Assembly: GCA_028622995.1 (NCBI GenBank)
Contig: JAJQJQ010000004.1
Coordinates: 8,184,001 to 8,248,000, forward strand
DNA from: Panagrolaimus kolymaensis
Taxonomy: Eukaryota > Nematoda > Chromadorea > Rhabditida > Panagrolaimidae
Length of the DNA stretch: 64,000 nt
Direction of reading: 5' to 3'
How positions within the stretch are numbered: position 1 is the first letter of the stretch; the number at the start of each line of letters is the position of its first letter. Below are positions 1 to 11,740 of this stretch, in pieces. The notes below the pieces were generated by a model, which worked only from the letters and a program-made list of their open reading frames with translations, did no database searches and had not been told where the DNA came from. The position numbers were made by a program, and so were the translations under genes.

Positions 1-44
1 TGAATAAAATAATTTCTTAGCACACAAGCTTACTAATTTAAAAA

Positions 45-63
45 TCTCGCCCTTACTAAATCG
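45..63. other. Most conserved monomer box, TCTCGCCCTTACTAAATCG (first of ~470)
   Basis: This is the G+C-richest and one of the most constant stretches of the monomer and holds both of its CpG dinucleotides. Exceptions are few and clustered in related copies: CTCACCC (about 1,131, 3,837 and 24,352), CTGGCCC (about 13,470, 15,649, 16,469 and 23,265), CTAGCCC (22,451 and 22,995), CCTTATT (about 48,025, 50,605, 51,825, 57,810 and 58,492), GCCATTAC (60,802), and TGGAT in place of TCGAT in five late copies. Strong conservation could reflect protein binding or simply homogenisation. It does not match the mammalian CENP-B box. Confidence 0.6.
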
Positions 64-244
64 ATTTAAATAAAAATTTTTTTTTTTTCTGAACCTTTAT
101 CTCATTTTTATGGCAGACAAAATTTTCTAATTTTTGTTGAATAAAACATTAACTCTGAACAGAGGCTTACTAATTTAAAAATCTCGCCCTTACTAAAACG
201 ATTTAAATAAAATTCTTTATTTTCTGAACATTTATCTCATTTTT

Positions 245-379
245 ATGGCAGACAAAAAATTGTGAAGTTGGTTGAATAAAATAATTTCTTAGCACACAAG
301 CTTACTAATTTAAAAATCTCGCCCTTACTAAAACGATTTAAATAAAATTCTTTATTTTCTGAACATTTATCTCATTTTT
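245..379. repeat. Representative 135-bp monomer class (TTTATTTTCTGAACATT)
   Basis: This class has TTCTTTATTTTCTGAACATTT in the place where the 136-bp class has a pure T9 run followed by CTGAACCTTT, and it is one base shorter. It is usually alpha-alpha and often carries CTAAAACG instead of CTAAATCG (loss of the ClaI site) in the left part of the window. It dominates 1-4.5 kb, is common to about 24 kb, reappears in small groups at about 26.7-27.4, 37.7-38.3 and 43.3-43.9 kb, and I did not see it after about 43.9 kb. Confidence 0.9.
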
Positions 380-1641
380 ATGGAAGACAAAAAATTGTGA
401 AGTTGGTTGAATAAAATAATTTCTTAGCACACAAGCTTACTAATTTAAAAATCTCGCCCTTACTAAATCGATTTAAATAAAATTCTTTATTTTCTGAACA
501 TTTATCTCATTTTTTTGGCAGACAAAAAATTGTGAAGTTGGTTGAATAAAATAATTACTTAGCACACAAGCTTACTAATTTAAAAATCTCGCCCTTACTA
601 AATCGATTTAAATAAAATTCTTTATTTTCTGAACATTTATCTCATTTTTATGGCAGACAAAAAATTGTGAAGTTGGTTGAATAAAATAATTACTTAGCAC
701 ACAAGCTTACTAATTTAAAAATCTCGCCCTTACTAAATCGATTTAAATAAAAATTTTTTTTTTTTCTGAACCTTTATCTCATTTTTATGGCAGACAAAAT
801 TTTCTAATTTTTGTTGAATAAAACATTAACTCTGAACAGAGGCTTACTAATTTAAAAATCTCGCCCTTACTAAAACGATTTAAATAAAATTCTTTATTTT
901 CTGAACATTTATCTCATTTTTATGGCAGACAAAAAATTGTGAAGTTGGTTGAATAAAATAATTACTTAGCAAACAAGCTTACTAATTTAAAAATCTCGCC
1001 CTTACTAAATCGATTTAAATAAAATTCTTTATTTTCTGAACATTTATCTCATTTTTATGGAAGACAAAAAATTGTGAAGTTGGTTGAATAAAATAATTTC
1101 TTAGCACACAAGCTTAATAATTTAAAAATCTCACCCTTACTAAATCGATTTAAATAAAATTCTTTTTTTTTTCTGAACCTTTATCTCATTTTTATGGCAG
1201 ACAAAATTTTCTAATTTTTGTTGAATAAAACATTAACTCTGAACAGAGGCTTACTAATTTAAAAATCTCGCCCTTACTAAAACGATTTAAATAAAATTCT
1301 TTATTTTCTGAACATTTATCTCATTTTTATGGCAGACAAAAAATTGTGAAGTTGGTTGAATAAAATAATTACTTAGCACACAAGCTTACTAATTTAAAAA
1401 TCTCGCCCTTACTAAATCGATTTAAATAAAATTCTTTATTTTCTGAACATTTATCTCATTTTTATGGCAGACAAAAAATTGTGAAGTTGGTTGAATAAAA
1501 TAATTACTTAGCACACAAGCTTACTAATTTAAAAATCTCGCCCTTACTAAATCGATTTAAATAAAATTCTTTTTTTTTCTGAACTTTATCTCATTTTTAT
1601 GGCAGACAAAAAATTGTGAAGTTGGTTGAATAAAACATTAA

Positions 1642-1653
1642 CTCTGAACAGAG
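1642..1653. other. Dyad CTCTG-AA-CAGAG in beta module 2 (one representative)
   Basis: Every intact beta module 2 contains CTCTGAACAGAG, a 5-bp perfect inverted repeat around a 2-base centre. Alpha module 2 has nothing like it at the same place. The dyad is kept in the CAGAGTC subtype and broken in the CAGATGC subtype (about 47,722, 49,760 and 50,303). It could be a binding site for a dimeric protein, but a 12-bp dyad in a homogenised repeat may be accidental. Confidence 0.4.
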
Positions 1654-4540
1654 GCTTACTAAATTAAAAATCTCGCCCTTACTAAATCGATTTAAATAAA
1701 ATTCTTTTTTTTTCTGAACATTTATCTCATTTTTATGGAAGACAAAAAATTGTGAAGTTGGTTGAATAAAATAATTTCTTAGCACACAAGCTTACTAATT
1801 TAAAAATCTCGCCCTTACTAAATCGATTTAAATAAAATTCTTTATTTTCTGAACATTTATCTCATTTTTATGGCAGACAAAAAATTGTGAAGTTGGTTGA
1901 ATAAAATAATTACTTAGCACACAAGCTTACTAATTTAAAAATCTCGCCCTTACTAAATCGATTTAAATAAAATTCTTTTTTTTTCTGAACTTTATCTCAT
2001 TTTTATGGCAGACAAAAAATTGTGAAGTTGGTTGAATAAAATAATTACTTAGCACACAAGCTTACTAATTTAAAAATCTCGCCCTTACTAAATCGATTTA
2101 AATAAAATTCTTTTTTTTTCTGAACTTTATCTCATTTTTATGGCAGACAAAAAATTGTGAAGTTGGTTGAATAAAACATTAACTCTGAACAGAGGCTTAA
2201 TAATTTAAAAATCTCGCCCTTACTAAATCGATTTAAATAAAATTCTTTTTTTTTCTGAACCTTTATCTCATTTTTATGGCAGACAAAAAATTGTGAAGTT
2301 GGTTGAATAAAATAATTACCTAGCACACAAGCTTAATAATTTAAAAATCTCGCCCTTACTAAATCGATTTAAATAAAATTCTTTATTTTCTGAACATTTA
2401 TCTCATTTTTATGGCAGACAAAAAATTGTGAAGTTGGTTGAATAAAATAATTTCTTAGCACACAAGCTTACTAATTTAAAAATCTCGCCCTTACTAAAAC
2501 GATTTAAATAAAATTCTTTATTTTCTGAACATTTATCTCATTTTTATGGAAGACAAAAAATTGTGAAGTTGGTTGAATAAAATAATTTCTTAGCACACAA
2601 GCTTACTAATTTAAAAATCTCGCCCTTACTAAATCGATTTAAATAAAATTCTTTATTTTCTGAACATTTATCTCATTTTTTTGGCAGACAAAAAATTGTG
2701 AAGTTGGTTGAATAAAATAATTTCTTAGCACACAAGCTTACTAATTTAAAAATCTCGCCCTTACTAAATCGATTTAAATAAAATTCTTTATTTTCTGAAC
2801 ATTTATCTCATTTTTATGGCAGACAAAAAATTGTGAAGTTGGTTGAATAAAATAATTTCTTAGCACACAAGCTTACTAATTTAAAAATCTCGCCCTTACT
2901 AAAACGATTTAAATAAAATTCTTTATTTTCTGAACATTTATCTCATTTTTATGGAAGACAAAAAATTGTGAAGTTGGTTGAATAAAATAATTTCTTAGCA
3001 CACAAGCTTACTAATTTAAAAATCTCGCCCTTACTAAAACGATTTAAATAAAATTCTTTATTTTCTGAACATTTATCTCATTTTTATGGAAGACAAAAAA
3101 TTGTGAAGTTGGTTGAATAAAATAATTTCTTAGCACACAAGCTTACTAATTTAAAAATCTCGCCCTTACTAAATCGATTTAAATAAAATTCTTTATTTTC
3201 TGAACATTTATCTCATTTTTTTGGCAGACAAAAAATTGTGAAGTTGGTTGAATAAAATAATTACTTAGCACACAAGCTTACTAATTTAAAAATCTCGCCC
3301 TTACTAAATCGATTTAAATAAAATTCTTTATTTTCTGAACATTTATCTCATTTTTATGGCAGACAAAAAATTGTGAAGTTGGTTGAATAAAATAATTACT
3401 TAGCACACAAGCTTACTAATTTAAAAATCTCGCCCTTACTAAATCGATTTAAATAAAAATTTTTTTTTTTTCTGAACCTTTATCTCATTTTTATGGCAGA
3501 CAAAATTTTCTAATTTTTGTTGAATAAAACATTAACTCTGAACAGAGGCTTACTAATTTAAAAATCTCGCCCTTACTAAAACGATTTAAATAAAATTCTT
3601 TATTTTCTGAACATTTATCTCATTTTTATGGCAGACAAAAAATTGTGAAGTTGGTTGAATAAAATAATTACTTAGCAAACAAGCTTACTAATTTAAAAAT
3701 CTCGCCCTTACTAAATCGATTTAAATAAAATTCTTTATTTTCTGAACATTTATCTCATTTTTATGGAAGACAAAAAATTGTGAAGTTGGTTGAATAAAAT
3801 AATTTCTTAGCACACAAGCTTACTAATTTAAAAATCTCACCCTTACTAAATCGATTTAAATAAAATTCTTTTTTTTTTCTGAACCTTTATCTCATTTTTA
3901 TGGCAGACAAAATTTTCTAATTTTTGTTGAATAAAACATTAACTCTGAACAGAGGCTTACTAATTTAAAAATCTCGCCCTTACTAAAACGATTTAAATAA
4001 AATTCTTTATTTTCTGAACATTTATCTCATTTTTATGGCAGACAAAAAATTGTGAAGTTGGTTGAATAAAATAATTACTTAGCACACAAGCTTACTAATT
4101 TAAAAATCTCGCCCTTACTAAATCGATTTAAATAAAATTCTTTATTTTCTGAACATTTATCTCATTTTTATGGCAGACAAAAAATTGTGAAGTTGGTTGA
4201 ATAAAATAATTACTTAGCACACAAGCTTACTAATTTAAAAATCTCGCCCTTACTAAATCGATTTAAATAAAATTTTTTTTTTTTTCTGAACCTTTATCTC
4301 ATTTTTATGGCAGACAAAATTTTCTAATTTTTGTTGAATAAAACATTAACTCTGAACAGAGGCTTACTAATTTAAAAATCTCGCCCTTACTAAATCGATT
4401 TAAATAAAATTCTTTATTTTCTGAACATTTATCTCATTTTTATGGCAGACAAAAAATTGTGAAGTTGGTTGAATAAAATAATTACTTAGCACACAAGCTT
4501 ACTAATTTAAAAATCTCGCCCTTACTAAATCGATTTAAAT

Positions 4541-5260
4541 AAAATTCTTTTTTTTTCTGAACCTTTATCTCGTTTTTATGGCAGACAAAAAATTGAGAAG
4601 TTGTTGAATAAAATAATTACTAAGCACACAAGCTTACTAATTTAAAAATCTCGCCCTTACTAAATCGATCTAAATAAAATTCTTTTTTTTTTTGAACATT
4701 TATATCATTTTTATGGAAGACAAAAAATTGTGAAGTTGGTTGAATAAAATAATTACTTAGCACTCAAGCTTACTAATTTAAAAATCTCGCCCTTACTAAA
4801 TCGATTTAAATAAATTTCTTTTTTTTTCTGAACCTTTATCTCGTTTTTATGGCAGACAAAATTTTCTAATTTTTGTTGATTAAAACATTTACTCTGAACA
4901 GAGTCTTACTAATTTAAAAATCTCGCCCTTACTAAATCGATTTAAATAAAATTCTTTTTTTTTTCTGAACCATTATCTCATTTTTATGGCAGACAAAATT
5001 TTCTAATTTTTGTTGAATAAAACATTAACTCTGAACAGAGGCTTACTAGTTTAAAAATCTCGCCCTTACTAAATCGATTTAAATAAAATTCTTTTTTTTT
5101 TCTGAACCTTTATTTCATTTTTATGGCAGACAAAAAATTGTGAAGTTGGTTGAATAAAATAATTACTTAGCACAAAAGCTTACTAATTTAAAAATCTCGC
5201 CCTTACTAAATCGATTTAAATAAAATTCTTTTTTTTTTCTGAACCTTTATCTCATTTTTA
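4541..5260. repeat. Region 2: most diverged monomer patch
   Basis: About five consecutive monomers carry many private changes: ATTGAGAAGTTGTTG (one G lost before the hinge), TTACTAAGC, CGATCTAAAT, TTTGAACATTTATATC, TAGCACTCAAG, AAATTTCTTT, TCTCGTTTTT, TTGATTAAAACATTTAC and CAGAGTC. Several of these reappear together at 23.0-23.4 kb in a different order. Low homogenisation suggests an older or less recently converted stretch. The right part (from about 4,985) begins the block that recurs at about 16,531. Confidence 0.8.
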
Positions 5261-8200
5261 TGGCAGACAAAATTTTCTAATTTTTGTTGAATAAAACATT
5301 AACTCTGAACAGAGGCTTACTAATTTAAAAATCTCGCCCTTACTAAAACGATTTAAATAAAATTCTTTATTTTCTGAACATTTATCTCATTTTTATGGCA
5401 GACAAATAATTGTGAAGTTGGTTGAATAAAATAATTACTTAGCACACAAGCTTACTAATTTAAAAATCTCGCCCTTACTAAATCGATTTAAATAAAATTC
5501 TTTATTTTCTGAACATTTATCTCATTTTTATGGCAGACAAAAAATTGTGAAGTTGGTTGAATAAAATAATTACTTAGCACACAAGCTTACTAATTTAAAA
5601 ATCTCGCCCTTACTAAAACGATTTAAATAAAATTCTTTATTTTCTGAACATTTATCTCATTTTTATGGCAGACAAAAAATTGTGAAGTTGGTTGAATAAA
5701 ATAATTACTTAGCACACAAGCTTACTAATTTAAAAATCTCGCCCTTACTAAATCGATTTAAATAAAATTCTTTATTTTCTGAACATTTATCTCATTTTTA
5801 TGGCAGACAAAAAATTGTGAAGTTGGTTGAATAAAATAATTACTTAGCACACAAGCTTACTAATTTAAAAATCTCGCCCTTACTAAATCGATTTAAATAA
5901 AATTTTTTTTTTTTTCTGAACCTTTATCTCATTTTTATGGCAGACAAAATTTTCTAATTTTTGTTGAATAAAACATTAACTCTGAACAGAGGCTTACTAA
6001 TTTAAAAATCTCGCCCTTACTAAATCGATTTAAATAAAATTCTTTATTTTCTGAACATTTATCTCATTTTTTTGGCAGACAAAAAATTGTGAAGTTGGTT
6101 GAATAAAATAATTACTTAGCACACAAGCTTACTAATTTAAAAATCTCGCCCTTACTAAATCGATTTAAATAAAATTCTTTTTTTTTCTGAACCTTTATTT
6201 CATTTTTATGGCAGACAAAAAATTGTGAAGTTGGTTGAATAAAATAATTACCTAGCACACAAGCTTAATAATTTAAAAATCTCGCCCTTACTAAATCGAT
6301 TTAAATAAAATTCTTTTTTTTTCTGAACCTTTATCTCATTTTTATGGCAGACAAAAAATTGTGAAGTTGGTTGAATAAAATAATTACTTAGCACACAAGC
6401 TTACTAATTTAAAAATCTCGCCCTTACTAAATCGATTTAAATAAAATTCTTTTTTTTTCTGAACTTTATCTCATTTTTATGGCAGACAAAAAATTGTGAA
6501 GTTGGTTGAATAAAACATTAACTCTGAACAGAGGCTTACTAAATTAAAAATCTCGCCCTTACTAAATCGATTTAAATAAAATTCTTTTTTTTTCTGAACC
6601 TTTATCTCATTTTTATGGCAGACAGAAAATTGTGAAGTTGGTTGAATAAAATAATTACCTAGCACACATGCTTAATAATTTAAAAATCTCGCCCTTACTA
6701 AATCGATTTAAATAAAATTCTTTTTTTTTCTGAACCTTTATCTCATTTTTATGGCAGACAAAAAATTGTGAAGTTGGTTGAATAAAATAATTACTTAGCA
6801 CACAAGCTTACTAATTTAAAAATCTCGCCCTTACTAAATCGATTTAAATAAAATTCTTTTTTTTTCTGAACTTTATCTCATTTTTATGGCAGAAAAAAAA
6901 TTGTGAAGTTGGTTGAATAAAATAATTACTTAGCACACAAGCTTACTAATTTAAAAATCTCGCCCTTACTAAATCGATTTAAATAAAATTCTTTATTTTC
7001 TGAACATTTATCTCATTTTTATGGCAGACAAAAAATTGTGAAGTTGGTTGAATAAAATAATTACTTAGCACACAAGCTTACTAATTTAAAAATCTCGCCC
7101 TTACTAAAACGATTTAAATAAAATTCTTTATTTTCTGAACATTTATCTCATTTTTATGGCAGACAAAAAATTGTGAAGTTGGTTGAATAAAATAATTACT
7201 TAGCACACAAGCTTACTAATTTAAAAATCTCGCCCTTACTAAATCGATTTAAATAAAATTCTTTATTTTCTGAACATTTATCTCATTTTTATGGCAGACA
7301 AAAAATTGTGAAGTTGGTTGAATAAAATAATTACTTAGCACACAAGCTTACTAATTTAAAAATCTCGCCCTTACTAAATCGATTTAAATAAAATTCTTTA
7401 TTTTCTGAACATTTATCTCATTTTTATGGCAGACAAAAAATTGTGAAGTTGGTTGAATAAAATAATTACTTAGCACACAAGCTTACTAATTTAAAAATCT
7501 CGCCCTTACTAAATCGATTTAAATAAAATTTTTTTTTTTTTCTGAACCTTTATCTCATTTTTATGGCAGACAAAATTTTCTAATTTTTGTTGAATAAAAC
7601 ATTAACTCTGAACAGAGGCTTACTAATTTAAAAATCTCGCCCTTACTAAATCGATTTAAATAAAATTCTTTTTTTTTCTGAACTTTATCTCATTTTTATG
7701 GCAGACAAAAAATTGTGAAGTTGGTTGAATAAAATAATTACTTAGCACACAAGCTTACTAATTTAAAAATCTCGCCCTTACTAAATCGATTTAAATAAAA
7801 TTCTTTATTTTCTGAACATTTATCTCATTTTTATGGCAGACAAAAAATTGTGAAGTTGGTTGAATAAAATAATTACTTAGCACACAAGCTTACTAATTTA
7901 AAAATCTCGCCCTTACTAAAACGATTTAAATAAAATTCTTTATTTTCTGAACATTTATCTCATTTTTATGGCAGACAAAAAATTGTGAAGTTGGTTGAAT
8001 AAAATAATTACTTAGCACACAAGCTTACTAATTTAAAAATCTCGCCCTTACTAAATCGATTTAAATAAAATTCTTTATTTTCTGAACATTTATCTCATTT
8101 TTATGGCAGACAAAAAATTGTGAAGTTGGTTGAATAAAATAATTACTTAGCACACAAGCTTACTAATTTAAAAATCTCGCCCTTACTAAATCGATTTAAA

Positions 8201-11200
8201 TAAAATTCTTTTTTTTTCTGAACCTTTATCTCATTTTTATGGCAGACAAAAAATTGTGAAGTTGGTTGAATAAAATAATTACCTAGCACACATGCTTAAT
8301 AATTTAAAAATCTCGCCCTTACTAAATCGATTTAAATAAAATTCTTTTTTTTTCTGAACCTTTATCTCATTTTTATGGCAGACAAAAAATTGTGAAGTTG
8401 GTTGAATAAAATAATTACTTAGCACACAAGCTTACTAATTTAAAAATCTCGCCCTTACTAAATCGATTTAAATAAAATTCTTTTTTTTTCTGAACTTTAT
8501 CTCATTTTTATGGCAGACAAAAAATTGTGAAGTTGGTTGAATAAAACATTAACTCTGAACAGAGGCTTACTAAATTAAAAATCTCGCCCTTACTAAATCG
8601 ATTTAAATAAAATTCTTTTTTTTTCTGAACCTTTATCTCATTTTTATGGCAGACAAAAAATTGTGAAGTTGGTTGAATAAAATAATTACCTAGCACACAT
8701 GCTTAATAATTTAAAAATCTCGCCCTTACTAAATCGATTTAAATAAAATTCTTTTTTTTTCTGAACCTTTATCTCATTTTTATGGCAGACAAAAAATTGT
8801 GAAGTTGGTTGAATAAAATAATTACTTAGCACACAAGCTTACTAATTTAAAAATCTCGCCCTTACTAAATCGATTTAAATAAAATTCTTTTTTTTTCTGA
8901 ACTTTATCTCATTTTTATGGCAGACAAAAAATTGTGAAGTTGGTTGAATAAAATAATTACTTAGCACACAAGCTTACTAATTTAAAAATCTCGCCCTTAC
9001 TAAATCGATTTAAATAAAATTCTTTATTTTCTGAACATTTATCTCATTTTTATGGCAGACAAAAAATTGTGAAGTTGGTTGAATAAAATAATTACTTAGC
9101 ACACAAGCTTACTAATTTAAAAATCTCGCCCTTACTAAAACGATTTAAATAAAATTTTTTATTTTCTGAACATTTATCTCATTTTTATGGCAGACAAAAA
9201 ATTGTGAAGTTGGTTGAATAAAATAATTACTTAGCACACAAGCTTACTAATTTAAAAATCTCGCCCTTACTAAATCGATTTAAATAAAATTCTTTATTTT
9301 CTGAACATTTATCTCATTTTTATGGCAGACAAAAAATTGTGAAGTTGGTTGAATAAAATAATTACTTAGCACACAAGCTTACTAATTTAAAAATCTCGCC
9401 CTTACTAAATCGATTTAAATAAAATTTTTTTTTTTTTCTGAACCTTTATCTCATTTTTATGGCAGACAAAATTTTCTAATTTTTGTTGAATAAAACATTA
9501 ACTCTGAACAGAGGCTTACTAATTTAAAAATCTCGCCCTTACTAAATCGATTTAAATAAAATTCTTTATTTTCTGAACATTTATCTCATTTTTTTGGCAG
9601 ACAAAAAATTGTGAAGTTGGTTGAATAAAATAATTACTTAGCACACAAGCTTACTAATTTAAAAATCTCGCCCTTACTAAATCGATTTAAATAAAATTCT
9701 TTTTTTTTCTGAACCTTTATTTCATTTTTATGGCAGACAAAAAATTGTGAAGTTGGTTGAATAAAATAATTACCTAGCACACAAGCTTAATAATTTAAAA
9801 ATCTCGCCCTTACTAAATCGATTTAAATAAAATTCTTTTTTTTTCTGAACCTTTATCTCATTTTTATGGCAGACAAAAAATTGTGAAGTTGGTTGAATAA
9901 AATAATTACTTAGCACACAAGCTTACTAATTTAAAAATCTCGCCCTTACTAAATCGATTTAAATAAAATTCTTTTTTTTTCTGAACTTTATCTCATTTTT
10001 ATGGCAGACAAAAAATTGTGAAGTTGGTTGAATAAAACATTAACTCTGAACAGAGGCTTACTAAATTAAAAATCTCGCCCTTACTAAATCGATTTAAATA
10101 AAATTCTTTTTTTTTCTGAACCTTTATCTCATTTTTATGGCAGACAAAAAATTGTGAAGTTGGTTGAATAAAATAATTACCTAGCACACATGCTTAATAA
10201 TTTAAAAATCTCGCCCTTACTAAATCGATTTAAATAAAATTCTTTTTTTTTCTGAACCTTTATCTCATTTTTATGGCAGACAAAAAATTGTGAAGTTGGT
10301 TGAATAAAATAATTACTTAGCACACAAGCTTACTAATTTAAAAATCTCGCCCTTACTAAATCGATTTAAATAAAATTCTTTTTTTTTCTGAACTTTATCT
10401 CATTTTTATGGCAGACAAAAAATTGTGAAGTTGGTTGAATAAAATAATTACTTAGCACACAAGCTTACTAATTTAAAAATCTCGCCCTTACTAAATCGAT
10501 TTAAATAAAATTCTTTTTTTTTCTGAACTTTATCTCATTTTTATGGCAGACAAAAAATTGTGAAGTTGGTTGAATAAAATAATTACTTAGCACACAAGCT
10601 TACTAATTTAAAAATCTCGCCCTTACTAAATCGATTTAAATAAAATTCTTTTTTTTTCTGAACTTTATCTCATTTTTATGGCAGACAAAAAATTGTGAAG
10701 TTGGTTGAATAAAATAATTACCTAGCACACAAGCTTAATAATTTAAAAATCTCGCCCTTACTAAATCGATTTAAATAAAATTCTTTTTTTTTCTGAACTT
10801 TATCTCATTTTTATGGCAGACAAAAAATTGTGAAGTTGGTTGAATAAAACATTAACTCTGAACAGAGGCTTACTAAATTAAAAATCTCGCCCTTACTAAA
10901 TCGATTTAAATAAAATTCTTTTTTTTTCTGAACCTTTATCTCATTTTTATGGCAGACAAAAAATTGTGAAGTTGGTTGAATAAAATAATTACTTAGCACA
11001 CAAGCTTACTAATTTAAAAATCTCGCCCTTACTAAATCGATTTAAATAAAATTCTTTTTTTTTCTGAACTTTATCTCATTTTTATGGCAGACAAAAAATT
11101 GTGAAGTTGGTTGAATAAAATAATTACCTAGCACACAAGCTTAATAATTTAAAAATCTCGCCCTTACTAAATCGATTTAAATAAAATTCTTTTTTTTTCT

Positions 11201-11740
11201 GAACTTTATCTCATTTTTATGGCAGACAAAAAATTGTGAAGTTGGTTGAATAAAACATTAACTCTGAACAGAGGCTTACTAAATTAAAAATCTCGCCCTT
11301 ACTAAATCGATTTAAATAAAATTCTTTTTTTTTCTGAACCTTTATCTCATTTTTATGGCAGACAAAAAATTGTGAAGTTGGTTGAATAAAATAATTACCT
11401 AGCACACATGCTTAATAATTTAAAAATCTCGCCCTTACTAAATCGATTTAAATAAAATTCTTTTTTTTTCTGAACTTTATCTCATTTTTATGGCAGACAA
11501 AAAATTGTGAAGTTGGTTGAATAAAACATTAACTCTGAACAGAGGCTTACTAAATTAAAAATCTCGCCCTTACTAAATCGATTTAAATAAAATTCTTTTT
11601 TTTTCTGAACCTTTATCTCATTTTTATGGCAGACAAAAAATTGTGAAGTTGGTTGAATAAAATAATTACTTAGCACACAAGCTTACTAATTTAAAAATCT
11701 CGCCCTTACTAAATCGATTTAAATAAAATTCTTTTTTTTT
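5261..11740. repeat. Region 3: mixed alpha and alpha-beta monomers with a 3,522-bp offset duplication
   Basis: The block at about 5,400-6,965 recurs at about 8,922-10,487. CTAAAACG at 5,613 matches 9,135; TTTTTTGGC near 6,069 matches 9,591; TATTTCATT near 6,196 matches 9,718; GAACTTTATC at 6,868 matches 10,390. A shorter relative at 7.9-8.7 kb sits in between. CACACATGCTT, which destroys the HindIII site, tags the module after a hybrid near 6,665, 8,287, 8,697, 10,188 and 11,406. The end of the region (10.8-11.7 kb) repeats hybrid monomers at spacings of 406 and 271 bp. Private errors: GACAGAAAATTG near 6,622 and CAGAAAAAAAATTG near 6,890. Confidence 0.8.
10001..10136. repeat. Alpha-beta hybrid monomer, 136 bp
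   Basis: Module 1 is alpha (GACAAAAAATTGTGAAG) and module 2 is beta (CATTAACTCTGAACAGAGG), joined at GTTGAATAAAA, with the 3' flank CTTACTAAATTAAAAATC (AAATT in place of the usual AATTT). This AAATT form travels with many hybrids, for example near 1,640, 6,520, 8,550, 10,850, 11,260, 11,530, 18,200, 25,000, 36,020 and 41,590, so most hybrids probably descend from one recombinant that was then amplified (inference). Other hybrids have CTTAATAAATT (near 28,810, 31,660 and 34,110). Confidence 0.9.

Larger units (their letters stand above)
1..4540. repeat. Region 1: 135-bp alpha monomers with scattered beta monomers
   Basis: Mostly the 135-bp class, with single beta-beta monomers carrying long T-runs. 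A block of about 1.4 kb (about 155-1,560) recurs at +2,706 (about 2,861-4,266): CTAAAACG at 191 and 326 matches 2,897 and 3,032, TTTTTTGGCAG near 511 matches 3,217, TAGCAAAC near 967 matches 3,673, and CTCACCC at 1,131 matches 3,837. Inside it a 540-bp tetramer repeats (CTAAAACG at 2,492 and 3,032; TTTTTTGGC near 2,681 and 3,221). Alpha-beta hybrids occur near 1,600 and 2,140. Confidence 0.85.

Noticed and set aside
45..63. Possible CENP-B box
   Set aside because: Neither strand of the constant box has the TTCG....A..CGGG core needed for mammalian CENP-B binding.
48..76. Hairpin from AATTTAAAAATC and CGATTTAAAT as an RNA or cruciform element
   Set aside because: The arms are unequal (A5 versus ATTTAAAT) and A/T only, so the pairing is weak and expected by chance in such A/T-rich sequence.
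9999..10187. A 62-codon minus-strand open frame recurring dozens of times (also for example at 1,597, 24,957, 48,212 and 63,168)
   Set aside because: It appears only where an alpha-beta or GACTA beta monomer precedes an alpha monomer and simply reads 1.4 satellite units. A 136-bp period shifts frame each unit, stops follow at once, and changes follow the DNA modules rather than codon positions. No codon bias, conserved domain or gene context supports a protein.
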